Shown here piece by piece: positions 41,956 through 49,625 of a stretch of DNA of 64,000 bases (the stretch's first letter is position 1; each line of letters starts with the position of its first letter). The stretch is taken from positions 62,001-126,000 of the forward strand of contig CAKRZO010000006.1 in the NCBI GenBank assembly GCA_934433135.1, in the 5' to 3' direction. Below the pieces are notes generated by a model, which saw only the letters and a list, made by a program, of their open reading frames with translations, searched no databases and had not been told where the DNA came from. The translations under genes and the position numbers were made by a program. Origin of the DNA: an uncultured Acetatifactor sp. Lineage in GTDB: Bacteria; Bacillota; Clostridia; Lachnospirales; Lachnospiraceae.

Positions 41956-42558
41956 TTAACCTACAATTCGAAATATTTGAGAATCATATGTATCGGAATC
42001 AACTACAGATACTCTGCAATTTATCCATTGCAGCTTTTTATTCATACTGTCCTGCAATGCTTTCATTATCATCTTTTTCGTACGTGTTTTACCTCCAAAG
42101 TCTCCTTCCAAAAACAGAATTACGTATTTCTTTTTGGAATCATCTGAAAAGGTATCCTTTGATAAAAATTGAATAAAGGCTTCAAATTCTTTCACGCAAT
42201 CCTTTATATTCATAAACGATTTTGCCCCAACCAAAGCAGCCACAGTCATTGCCGCCTTCTGTGCCACTTCAATATCCAAGCTGTCCCGCCCTTCCACATT
42301 GACCAAAGTGTGTGATGTATTTCTTTTTTGATTATTCGGTGCGATTCGCCAACGGCAATTTCCCTCATCACCGGTGCAGTTTTTTACCTCTATAAAAGCA
42401 ATTTTGTCTTTATCTACGGATATAAAATCTACGCCTTTGGCCTCCGGCAATTTATTAAAATAGTCTCGATAAAATTTTGTATCATCAAATTTTAATACGC
42501 TACTATATTCAGGAAAACGAAATTTTAATCCACTTTCTTCCTTGATATCAGTCTCCAT
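41956..42558 (-). CDS. PD-(D/E)XK-like nuclease partner of the adjacent ATPase
   Basis: This is a 200-residue cytoplasmic protein I cannot place in a named family. It has the core of a restriction-endonuclease fold: Asp44 in KGVDFISVDKDK followed 13 residues later by Glu57-Val-Lys59 in IAFIEVKNC, i.e. D...ExK. Residues 60-100 are rich in Asn, Arg and Cys; the C-terminal half is alpha/beta with KYVILFLEGDFGGKTRTKK (about 149-167). The start at 42558 has AGAGGATTATTT before ATG, and the gene overlaps the ATPase stop by 11 bases, so the two products are made together. AT-rich codon use unlike flanking housekeeping genes suggests acquisition. A defence or toxin role is inference. Confidence 0.6.
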   Translation of the reverse strand: METDIKEESGLKFRFPEYSSVLKFDDTKFYRDYFNKLPEAKGVDFISVDKDKIAFIEVKNCTGDEGNCRWRIAPNNQKRNTSHTLVNVEGRDSLDIEVAQKAAMTVAALVGAKSFMNIKDCVKEFEAFIQFLSKDTFSDDSKKKYVILFLEGDFGGKTRTKKMIMKALQDSMNKKLQWINCRVSVVDSDTYDSQIFRIVG

Positions 42559-43612
42559 AAATAATCCTCTGTTCTCTGTCATACATTGCATCAAATTCCT
42601 GCATAATTGCATTATGTTCCAAATCAGATGCCGAGCTTTTCATTTCATAATGAACATCTTGTGTCGCATCATCCCTGTATAATGACACAAAACGAATATC
42701 CATTTTTTCAGGGTTCAATTCCGGATAAGCCGTTATCATATTAAATTCCTGCTGAATAAAATAATCATGGGTAGAGACAAAAATCTGTACTCCCATCTGT
42801 GCTAATACAATCAAGGCCTGAACAATCGGACGAATCATTTTCGGATTCATATTCGCCTCCGGCTCATCCCAGAATAAAATAGTATTCTTATTCAGACTTC
42901 CCGAAAGAATCATGTATATAATCATAGATAACTTTCTATATCCATCTGAAAGCAATCCCATTTCAAATTCTCCCTCTCCCTTTATTTTGAAATAGAATTT
43001 TTTATTTTTCTGGACAATCTGCCCTTTCATAATGTTCTCCAGACTGCTTAATACCTGATTTTGTTCCGTTGTATTAGGCCCCTTTGAAAGCGGTCGATCC
43101 AAAAGTTTCGCCAGGTCATAGTACATTTCTTCAAAATCGATATGATATTCATCATATAAAGATACGAAATGTTCTACTGTAGAAATCATCTCTTTCGTTG
43201 GAATATAAATAACATCATATTTTCCCGCTTTTTCACCCTGTTCTACAAAAACATCTGCATGATTTTCCTGCCGGTTTCCAAATCCAACGGAAATTTTTTG
43301 TTTTTTCTCTAATTCAATAGAAAATTCAGTTCGATTGCTTCCCTGCTTACGGCTCACCAATCTACCGATCTTCATTTCGTCCGGTCGAAATACACCTTGA
43401 ATTTTCTGAACAAAGAGTTGCTCTTCCATTTCCTTCGTCAATGTATCTTTACTACCATTACTTAGAGGTTTTATTAAAGAGTACATCACTTTTAAGAGTG
43501 TCGTTTTTCCGGTACTGTTTTCGCCACAGATAATGTTAATATTATCTGACCAGTTGATTTCTGCACTCTCAAAAGCCATAAAATTATTTAATGTCAATTT
43601 TCTAATCTTCAT
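42548..43612 (-). CDS. AAA/ABC-type ATPase (AAA_15/AAA_21-like, OLD-related)
   Basis: This is a 354-residue ATPase of the SMC/ABC-like group seen in OLD, PtuA and AriA-type defence proteins. Walker A CGENSTGKTT is at 29-38, an ABC signature-like LLSDGYRKLS at 220-229, Walker B ILFWDEPEANMNP near 245-257 and the switch His in VSTHDYF near 279-285. There is no TOPRIM domain after the motor, unlike OLD; instead a separate nuclease-like gene overlaps its end. The N-terminus MKIRKLTLNNFMAFESAEI is typical for the group. It is preceded by two tiny frames and an island promoter. The function is unproven; anti-phage defence is the leading guess. Confidence 0.8.
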   Translation of the reverse strand: MKIRKLTLNNFMAFESAEINWSDNINIICGENSTGKTTLLKVMYSLIKPLSNGSKDTLTKEMEEQLFVQKIQGVFRPDEMKIGRLVSRKQGSNRTEFSIELEKKQKISVGFGNRQENHADVFVEQGEKAGKYDVIYIPTKEMISTVEHFVSLYDEYHIDFEEMYYDLAKLLDRPLSKGPNTTEQNQVLSSLENIMKGQIVQKNKKFYFKIKGEGEFEMGLLSDGYRKLSMIIYMILSGSLNKNTILFWDEPEANMNPKMIRPIVQALIVLAQMGVQIFVSTHDYFIQQEFNMITAYPELNPEKMDIRFVSLYRDDATQDVHYEMKSSASDLEHNAIMQEFDAMYDREQRIIYGD

Positions 43613-43670
43613 ACTCGTTTACTACCTCGTTTTCTTTATTGCATATTGCTTAAGAATCCGTAATTTCATT

Positions 43671-43784
43671 TTACTCCGCGTTTTCCGCCTTTTCATACGT
43701 TTTATTTACAAGGAATCTTATTGTGACTATTTTACCATAAATACATAGTTTTATCAATAAAATCATGAAAATCAACCAAAGCAT
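43671..43784 (-). CDS. small hydrophobic protein, 37 residues (candidate)
   Basis: ATG at 43784 is preceded by AAGGAGGAGTGAGAAA, a near-perfect ribosome site. The product has a hydrophobic first half (MLWLIFMILLIKLCIYGKIV, about 20 residues) and a polar, charged tail ending KAENAE. A second frame of 15 codons (43669-43622) starts at its stop codon (TAAAATG) and runs to within ten bases of the ATPase gene. It could be a membrane peptide of the module, a leader peptide, or a decayed gene. I do not recognise the family. Confidence 0.45.
   Translation of the reverse strand: MLWLIFMILLIKLCIYGKIVTIRFLVNKTYEKAENAE
43729..43757 (-). promoter_or_regulatory. possible promoter of the ATPase-nuclease pair
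   Basis: On the minus strand, TTGATA (43757-43752), 17 bases, TAAAAT (43734-43729). It lies inside the small hydrophobic frame, so either the frame is not expressed from it or there are two starts. The rest of the 43613-43942 gap contains the small frames and the terminator at 43834-43889. Confidence 0.5.
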
Positions 43785-43833
43785 TTTCTCACTCCTCCTT
43801 CGGTTCCTGCAATGACAGAGGATCCTTAAAGCT

Positions 43834-43889
43834 AAAAAAAGCCGGGAAGAAGATCTGACTCAAAAGGGAGTCGTTCTTCTTCGCCGGCT
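43834..43889 (-). terminator. strong terminator after the GH13 gene
   Basis: A long stem: AGCCGG and GAAGAAGA (43840-43853) pair with TTCTTC and GCCGGCT (43875-43889), with an inner GACTC/GAGTC stem. Seven U residues follow on the minus strand. It isolates the GH13 transcript from the ATPase-nuclease island. Confidence 0.88.
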
Positions 43890-43942
43890 GATAAGCCAAC
43901 AACAAGAATAATACTTTTGCAAGTGTGCACTATCTGTATACA

Positions 43943-45295
43943 TTAAGAACGCATTTCTTCCATCACCAGATACCCTCTTGCGCCCAGTTCAAACCGCCCC
44001 GGCTGCGAACGTTCCGCCCTATGAGAAAGCAGAATGTCACCCTTGTCAGCCTGTCCCGCAAGACCTTTTAGGCAGACGCTGCAGGCATAATCCGCCGTAT
44101 TGGCTATGACAATGATTTGCTCGTTATCGGTAAAACGCTGAAAAGCGATAACCGTATCTTCCTGATCGTTTTCCAGCCAGAGTGTCTTTCCGGTCCGGAG
44201 AACCTCTTTCTCTTTTTTGAGCCGATTGAGTTTCTTTAAGATTTCCTGACGGCGCAGGCTGTAATCCGCAGAAGCAATGGATCGGTCAGTTACCTCATAA
44301 CCGCCTCTGTAAAAACGGTTGCCGAAGAAATTAATCCCGGCGCTGTCGCCCAGTTCATTCCCGCAGTAAACCATGGGAATGCCGTCCATGCAGTAATTAA
44401 CCACCTCAATCAGTTCCATTCCGTCATGTCCGGCAAGAATTTCCGTTCTCACCGGCCAGTCCGTTGCCGTGTCATGATTATCAATGTCCCGAAGCAGCAG
44501 CCCCCCTGCCGGAATCTCTTTTGTCCGCGCTTCATAACGTTCCTTCAGATACTTTACGGTAAGCTTACCGGCAAAGACTCCGTACAAATCTTCATGCCAG
44601 TCAAAACAGTATGAGGCATCAAAAGCCCCTTCCAGATACTCCCAGTTGCTGCCTTCATTGATCAACACGGCATCCGGCTTAATGGCACGGATTCTTCTGC
44701 GGCCTTCCGCCCAGAAATCCAGCGGGACATCCGCTCCCACATCGCAGCGAAAGCCGTCCACATCCAGAACACCGATATAGTAAGTCATGTTGCACCACAG
44801 ATACTCCCTTAATCCCGGGCACTTAAAATCCAGGTATGGGAAGTTCCAGATAGTGCAAATGGTATTACCGTCCGCGTCCTGCTTTGCAAATTCCGGATGG
44901 GTTTTCAGAATCGATGCATTAGGACCGATATGTAAATAAACCAGATCCAGAATGACCTTCAATCCAAGGCGGTGCGCTTCCTTTACAAAGTCTTCCAGAT
45001 CCTCCATCGTACCGTACTCCGGATCAATTTTAAAATAATCATTCATCCGGTAGGGATTCTTGGGATTGCCTGTCCCGGAAGCAATCTGTCTGCTGCTCCA
45101 ATAGGCAGGATCCATGGAATCATCTTCCTCGAATATCGGGCAAAGATATATTACCCCGAATTCGAGATCTGCCAGAAAAGGCAGCTGTTTTATCACGGAT
45201 CGAATCGTTCCCTCCTCATTAAAGGTTCTCGGCATTATCTGGTAAATCGCAGATGCCGCCAGCCACTGCGGCGGTGTTAAAGCATGTCTTCTCAC
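43943..45295 (-). CDS. GH13 alpha-amylase-family glycoside hydrolase
   Basis: This is a 450-residue cytoplasmic alpha-glucan or alpha-glucoside enzyme. GH13 conserved regions: I LDLVYLHIG (His122), II GFRCDVGAD (nucleophile Asp185), III LINEGS (acid/base Glu214), IV DIDNHD (Asp275). A short C-terminal beta domain follows (about 375-450). The start is the GTG at 45295 because CGGGAGG lies eight bases upstream; the ATG 36 bases earlier has no site. It is a single-gene unit with its own promoter and strong terminator. Region I has YLHIG in place of the common NH motif, so subfamily and substrate are uncertain. Confidence 0.9.
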   Translation of the reverse strand: MRRHALTPPQWLAASAIYQIMPRTFNEEGTIRSVIKQLPFLADLEFGVIYLCPIFEEDDSMDPAYWSSRQIASGTGNPKNPYRMNDYFKIDPEYGTMEDLEDFVKEAHRLGLKVILDLVYLHIGPNASILKTHPEFAKQDADGNTICTIWNFPYLDFKCPGLREYLWCNMTYYIGVLDVDGFRCDVGADVPLDFWAEGRRRIRAIKPDAVLINEGSNWEYLEGAFDASYCFDWHEDLYGVFAGKLTVKYLKERYEARTKEIPAGGLLLRDIDNHDTATDWPVRTEILAGHDGMELIEVVNYCMDGIPMVYCGNELGDSAGINFFGNRFYRGGYEVTDRSIASADYSLRRQEILKKLNRLKKEKEVLRTGKTLWLENDQEDTVIAFQRFTDNEQIIVIANTADYACSVCLKGLAGQADKGDILLSHRAERSQPGRFELGARGYLVMEEMRS

Positions 45296-45367
45296 AATTT
45301 TTTCCTCCCGGCAATAAAAGCCTATATCCATTTTGTTACTTTTATTCTAAAAGAAAAACCTGCAAGA

Positions 45368-45396
45368 ATCGTATCCTATCTTATGAAATTTGTAAA
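45368..45396 (-). promoter_or_regulatory. promoter of the GH13 gene
   Basis: On the minus strand, TTTACA (45396-45391), 17 bases, TACGAT (45373-45368). Confidence 0.6.
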
Positions 45397-45460
45397 CTAT
45401 TTTATGATAATGTAACAGCGCGTGTGAACTGTGGCGTATAAACCGTTTTCTTGACTTTTC

Positions 45461-45489
45461 TTGACAAACCTCTCCTCTTGTTATATAAT
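45461..45489 (+). promoter_or_regulatory. promoter of the marR-exporter operon
   Basis: TTGACA (45461-45466), 17 bases, TATAAT (45484-45489): perfect consensus. The tandem operator-like array begins right after it, covering the transcription start and leader. Confidence 0.9.
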
Positions 45490-45500
45490 AGTTGCGTATG

Positions 45501-45575
45501 CAACAGTTGTTGCCGCAACAATTGTTCTCGCAACAATTGTTATCGCAACGATTGACACTACAACGATTATCGAAA
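45501..45575 (+). repeat. five tandem 15-bp repeats, probable MarR operator array
   Basis: Five consecutive 15-base units each begin CAAC: CAACAGTTGTTGCCG, CAACAATTGTTCTCG, CAACAATTGTTATCG, CAACGATTGACACTA, CAACGATTATCGAAA. The first three carry palindromes of the AACAATTGTT type; the later ones decay. GTTGCGTATG just before gives an extra half-site. The array lies between the -10 box and the marR ribosome site, the place for a repressor. The last unit includes the GAAAGGA ribosome site. Confidence 0.85.
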
Positions 45576-45584
45576 GGATTTTTT

Positions 45585-46019
45585 ATGCCCACTTTAATGC
45601 GTCAAATCAACTTAATCAGCCGTTGTGCGGAGCGTTACCGCGCACAGCACTTTAAGGATCTGGGACTTTGCTCCCCTCACCACAGTTATCTGCTGGCCGT
45701 CTGTAAAAATCCGGGAATTTCCCAGGAACAGTTGGCAGAACACATCTGTGTGGATAAAAGCAATGTGACAAGGCAGTTAACCTTTCTGGAAAATGCCGGG
45801 TATATTGAACGGAAAGTGTGTCAGGAAGATAAAAGAATTACTCTGGTCTATCCTACTGAAAAAGCGCAGGAAGTTCTTCCTTCCATACGAAACGTGATTT
45901 CTTCCTGGAATGCCTATATCACACAGGACTTAACCGAAGAGGAAGAAAAGCTCTTAGGCAGCCTGATTGAAAAAGTCTGTTTCCGCGCCAGACAATGCGG
46001 AAAGGAGCAGGAAGCATGA
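45585..46019 (+). CDS. MarR-family transcriptional regulator
   Basis: This is a 144-residue winged-helix repressor. The HTH lies at about 50-75 (ISQEQLAEHICVDKSNVTRQLTFLENAGYI in pieces, typical of MarR helices), the wing at DKRITLVYPTEKA (about 85-97), and dimerisation helices are at both ends. The start is the ATG at 45585 with GAAAGGA six bases upstream; an in-frame open extension through the repeat array is rejected. The stop overlaps the next ATG (ATGA), so it is coupled to two drug-exporter genes, which it very likely represses through the array of 15-bp repeats in its leader. Confidence 0.93.
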   Translation: MPTLMRQINLISRCAERYRAQHFKDLGLCSPHHSYLLAVCKNPGISQEQLAEHICVDKSNVTRQLTFLENAGYIERKVCQEDKRITLVYPTEKAQEVLPSIRNVISSWNAYITQDLTEEEEKLLGSLIEKVCFRARQCGKEQEA

Positions 46020-47743
46020 AATTTCTCTACCGTTATTGCAGACCCTATGCAGCCGCCATGCTTTTGGGTCTGTGCATCAAAACCACGGGGACGCTGATCG
46101 AACTGGCTCTGCCCTACATATTAAGTTACATTCTGGATGACGTGGTTCCCCATGACGGCAGACTTTCGCTGATTATTCTCTGGGGCGGCGTCATGATTTT
46201 CTGCGCCCTGATTGCTTTGATCTGCAATGTGAAAGCCAATCGTATGGCCTCCAAAGTGGCCAGGGATACGGCAAGACAAATCCGTCATGACCTGTTTTAC
46301 CGCACCATGACCCTCTCCTGCAGTCAGATTGATGCTTTCAGCATTCCCTCCCTGGAATCCAGATTGACCACTGACACTTATAACGTCCACAACTTTATCA
46401 GCCGCATCCAGAGACTGGGTGTCCGGGCTCCGCTTCTTCTGACCGGCGGCATGATTGTAACACTGATTATGGATCCTTTCCTTTCCCTGGTGATGCTGGC
46501 CGTTCTTCCGGTGATCTTTCTTACGGTTTATCTGATTTCTCTCTTCGGCGTAAAACTGTATGTCAACGTACAGACAGCTGCAGATCACATGATCCGTGTG
46601 GTGCGGGAAGATTCCCAGGGAATCCGGGTAATTAAGGCTCTGTCCAAGACCCGAAAAGAGCAGGAACGTTATGACCGGGTCAACCAAAAGCTGGTTGCGG
46701 CGGAGAAAAAAGCCGGACTTACCATGGGACTGGTAAATCCTTTGATGAGTCTTCTGATGAATCTGGGAATTACTTTCGTGGTACTGGTAGGCGCCTACCG
46801 CGTGATGGGCAACAAAACCGAACCCGGTAAGATCATTGCTTTCACACAATACTTTACCATGATCTCTACCGCAACATTGTCCATTACCCGTATTTTTATG
46901 ATGTATACCAAGAGCGCCGCCTCGGCAGGCAGAATTGCCGAAGTCATTGACGCTCCGAAAGATCTGCTTTTATACCGGGAAGCCGACTTCCCGGCTCTTT
47001 ACCATGCCCCTTACCTTTCTTTTGACCATGTATGCTTTTCTTATAACAAAAAGAAAAATAATCTGGAGGACATTCACTTTTCCCTTGCCAAAGGACAGAC
47101 CCTTGGCATAATCGGTGCCACCGGAAGCGGAAAGACCACCCTGGTAAATCTGCTGATGCGTTTTTACGATGTGGACAACGGAAATGTCCGCATTGAGGGA
47201 AAAGATGTCCGAACCATACCGGAAAACGAACTTCGTTCCCGTTTCGGCATTGTCATGCAAAATGACTTTCTGTATGCGGATACCATTGCCGAAAATATCC
47301 GCTTCGGCCGTAATCTTTCCGAAGAGCAGATTACGCGGGCAGCCTGGATTGCCCAGGCGGAAGAATTTATCAACGCGCTTCCGGACAAGTATGAACACCG
47401 GCTGACGCAGAAAGGCTCCAACCTTTCCGGCGGTCAGAAGCAAAGACTCCTGATTGCAAGAGCCCTTGCCGCAGATCCGGAAATTCTGATTCTGGATGAT
47501 TCTTCTTCCGCACTGGATTACAAAACCGACGCCGCACTGCGCAATGCCATTGCCCGAAACTGCAGCCATACCACGACTGTGATCATTGCCCAGAGAGTCA
47601 GTTCCGTCAAAAACTGCAGCCTGATTCTGGTATTGGACGAAGGCCGCATTATCGGCTCGGGCACCCATCGGGAATTACTTAAATCCTGCGATATTTACCG
47701 TGAAATCAGCGACTCACAGATGGGAGGGAGCTTCCTTGACTAA
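46016..47743 (+). CDS. ABC multidrug exporter, subunit with degenerate Walker B
   Basis: This is a 575-residue half-transporter: six helices in about 1-310, then an ATPase with Walker A GATGSGKTTL near 366-375, signature LSGGQKQRLLIARAL and Walker B ILILDDSSSALD, where the catalytic Glu is replaced by Asp. The start is at 46016, preceded by GGAAAGGAG and overlapping the marR stop by 4 bases. With the next gene it forms a heterodimer in the style of BmrCD/TM287-288. The Asp substitution makes the site formed with the partner's degenerate signature (ISKGQ) the non-hydrolysing one. Confidence 0.93.
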   Translation: MKFLYRYCRPYAAAMLLGLCIKTTGTLIELALPYILSYILDDVVPHDGRLSLIILWGGVMIFCALIALICNVKANRMASKVARDTARQIRHDLFYRTMTLSCSQIDAFSIPSLESRLTTDTYNVHNFISRIQRLGVRAPLLLTGGMIVTLIMDPFLSLVMLAVLPVIFLTVYLISLFGVKLYVNVQTAADHMIRVVREDSQGIRVIKALSKTRKEQERYDRVNQKLVAAEKKAGLTMGLVNPLMSLLMNLGITFVVLVGAYRVMGNKTEPGKIIAFTQYFTMISTATLSITRIFMMYTKSAASAGRIAEVIDAPKDLLLYREADFPALYHAPYLSFDHVCFSYNKKKNNLEDIHFSLAKGQTLGIIGATGSGKTTLVNLLMRFYDVDNGNVRIEGKDVRTIPENELRSRFGIVMQNDFLYADTIAENIRFGRNLSEEQITRAAWIAQAEEFINALPDKYEHRLTQKGSNLSGGQKQRLLIARALAADPEILILDDSSSALDYKTDAALRNAIARNCSHTTTVIIAQRVSSVKNCSLILVLDEGRIIGSGTHRELLKSCDIYREISDSQMGGSFLD

Positions 47744-49547
47744 CTTAAATCCAACCAAAAAACACAGTCCGGTATTTTCCAGACTGCTGCGTTACCTGCT
47801 TCACTATTTTCCCCTGGCGGGCACAGGACTTGTACTCTCCTTGTGTTCCAACTATCTTTCCCTTTTGGGACCCAGATACTTAGGCGCTGCCATTGATGCC
47901 ATTTCCGCCGAAGACGGGGTGAACCTTCCCGTGGTTTGGGTTAATTTCCGCTACATGCTTCTGTGTTATCTGATCTCCGCGCTTTTTGCCTACCTTTTGA
48001 CTTTCGTTATGACGCATTTAAGCCAGCGGATTACTTATACCATGCGCAGACAGCTTTTTGAAAATCTGACCGTGCTTCCTGTTTCCTATTTTGATACCCA
48101 TCCCACCGGGGATATTGTCAGCAGGATTTCTTACGATATCGATACGGTCAACGCTTCCCTGTCTACGGATCTGGTGCAGGTTCTGACCAGTATTTGTACC
48201 GTAGCCGGTTCGCTGTATTTTATGCTTCGGATTTCCGTACCGTTGATTCTGGTCTTTGTGATTACGGTACCGATTTCCATCCTTTTTACCAAAATAAAAG
48301 CAAAGCGCATTCAGCCCCTGTTCCGGAAACGCTCCCGTAAACTCGGAGAACTGAACGGCTTTGCGGAGGAAATGCTTTCCGGTGCCAAAACCATTAATGC
48401 CTATAGCCGCGCAGAAACGATTACAGGAAAATTTGACGAACGTAACGTAGATGCGGTGGATGCTTATTATGAAGCCGACTATTACGGCTGCATGATCGGC
48501 CCGGGTGTAAATTTCATCAATAATCTGTCGATTTCCCTGGTTATGATTTTCGGCGGCATCCTGTATCTGTTTTCCCAAAGCGGAAAGGTTGCTCCGGCTT
48601 CCGTATGGTTTCTGACGCTGGGCGGCGTGACACAGTTTATCATGTATTCCAGAAAGTTTGCCGGACCTATCAATGAATTTGCCAATATCATCAGTGAATT
48701 CCAGTCCGCTTTCACCGCAGCGGAACGAATCTTCCGCATTATGGATGAAAAGCCGGAAGAAGCCGACCGGCCCGGTGCCCGTGTTTTAAACGCCCCCAGG
48801 GGGGAAGTGGTTATGCAGAATGTAGCATTCGGTTACACACCGAAAAAAACCGTTCTTCATCATTTGTCTCTCCACGCTACGCCGGGACAAACCATTGCAA
48901 TCGTAGGCCCCACCGGTGCCGGGAAAACAACCATTATCAACCTGCTGATGCGCTTTTATGACGTAGGCAGCGGACAGATTCTGATTGACACTTCCGACAT
49001 CCGGGAGCTGACCAGAGACAGTCTGCGGGGCACTTACACAATGGTTTTGCAGGATACCTGGCTTTTTTACGGCACGATTCTGGAGAATATTACTTACGGT
49101 CGGGAAGATGCTACCTTTGAAGAAGTGGTTGCTGCTGCGAAAGCTGCCAGAATTCATAACTTCATCGAGCATCTTCCCAATGGCTATCAGACGCTGTTAT
49201 CAGACGATGGGGTCAACATTTCCAAAGGACAGAAACAGCTGATCACCATCGCCCGGGCAATGCTTCCCAAGAGCCGCATGTTGATCTTGGACGAAGCAAC
49301 CTCTAACGTGGATTCCCGCACGGAGATCCAGATTCAGGCCGCCATGAACGCCCTGATGGAGAACCGCACCTGCTTTGTCATCGCCCACAGACTCTCTACC
49401 ATTCAGAATGCCGACCGGATTCTCGTGGTAAAGAACGGAGATGTCATCGAACAGGGAACCCATGAAGAACTCTTGCAGCAGAAAGGATTTTACGCCTCCC
49501 TCTACTACTCACAGTGGACTACGGTGCAGGATACAACATGTGGATAA
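47736..49547 (+). CDS. ABC multidrug exporter, subunit with degenerate signature
   Basis: This is a 603-residue half-transporter: membrane domain about 25-330, ATPase about 350-590 with GPTGAGKTTI, signature NISKGQKQLITIARAM (LSGGQ altered to ISKGQ) and canonical Walker B LILDEATSNVD. The start is the TTG at 47736 with GGGAGGG upstream; it overlaps the previous stop by 8 bases (TTGACTAA). It pairs with the 46016-47743 product; the canonical Glu here and LSGGQ there form the one active ATP site. Likely substrates are hydrophobic drugs or peptides; not determined. Confidence 0.93.
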   Translation: MTNLNPTKKHSPVFSRLLRYLLHYFPLAGTGLVLSLCSNYLSLLGPRYLGAAIDAISAEDGVNLPVVWVNFRYMLLCYLISALFAYLLTFVMTHLSQRITYTMRRQLFENLTVLPVSYFDTHPTGDIVSRISYDIDTVNASLSTDLVQVLTSICTVAGSLYFMLRISVPLILVFVITVPISILFTKIKAKRIQPLFRKRSRKLGELNGFAEEMLSGAKTINAYSRAETITGKFDERNVDAVDAYYEADYYGCMIGPGVNFINNLSISLVMIFGGILYLFSQSGKVAPASVWFLTLGGVTQFIMYSRKFAGPINEFANIISEFQSAFTAAERIFRIMDEKPEEADRPGARVLNAPRGEVVMQNVAFGYTPKKTVLHHLSLHATPGQTIAIVGPTGAGKTTIINLLMRFYDVGSGQILIDTSDIRELTRDSLRGTYTMVLQDTWLFYGTILENITYGREDATFEEVVAAAKAARIHNFIEHLPNGYQTLLSDDGVNISKGQKQLITIARAMLPKSRMLILDEATSNVDSRTEIQIQAAMNALMENRTCFVIAHRLSTIQNADRILVVKNGDVIEQGTHEELLQQKGFYASLYYSQWTTVQDTTCG

Positions 49548-49588
49548 ACACGGGTAGAGTGCACATGCGCACCAAATAAGGTACGCAC

Positions 49589-49609
49589 GGCGCACCTGTT
49601 CGGTGCGCC
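49589..49609. terminator. hairpin between convergent exporter and GH105 genes
   Basis: GGCGCACC (49589-49596) and GGTGCGCC (49602-49609) form an eight-pair GC-rich stem. Flanking T-tracts are poor on both strands (GTTGTTCTCC on plus), so it is a probable but weak bidirectional terminator. Confidence 0.55.
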
Positions 49610-49625
49610 GGCTGTTGTTCTCCTC

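Noticed and set aside
45413..45437. GTAACAGCGCGTGTGAACTGT resembling a mini copy of the dispersed repeat
   Set aside because: Only partial match on each arm and no internal block; it could be chance in an AT-rich promoter region.
45491..45575. CRISPR array
   Set aside because: The units are 15 bases with no spacers; they are contiguous operator-like repeats, and no cas gene is nearby.
45498..45584. N-terminal extension of the MarR protein through the 15-bp repeats (QQLLS-like repeat peptide)
   Set aside because: The internal ATG at 45585 has a good GAAAGGA site and matches the usual MarR N-terminus; the extension would need a nearly leaderless start. It is kept only as a side note in the findings.
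46121..47668. Minus-strand frames of 242 and 232 codons opposite the first exporter gene
   Set aside because: They are shadows of an evident ABC exporter gene; composition is His/Gln/Asn-rich antisense noise.
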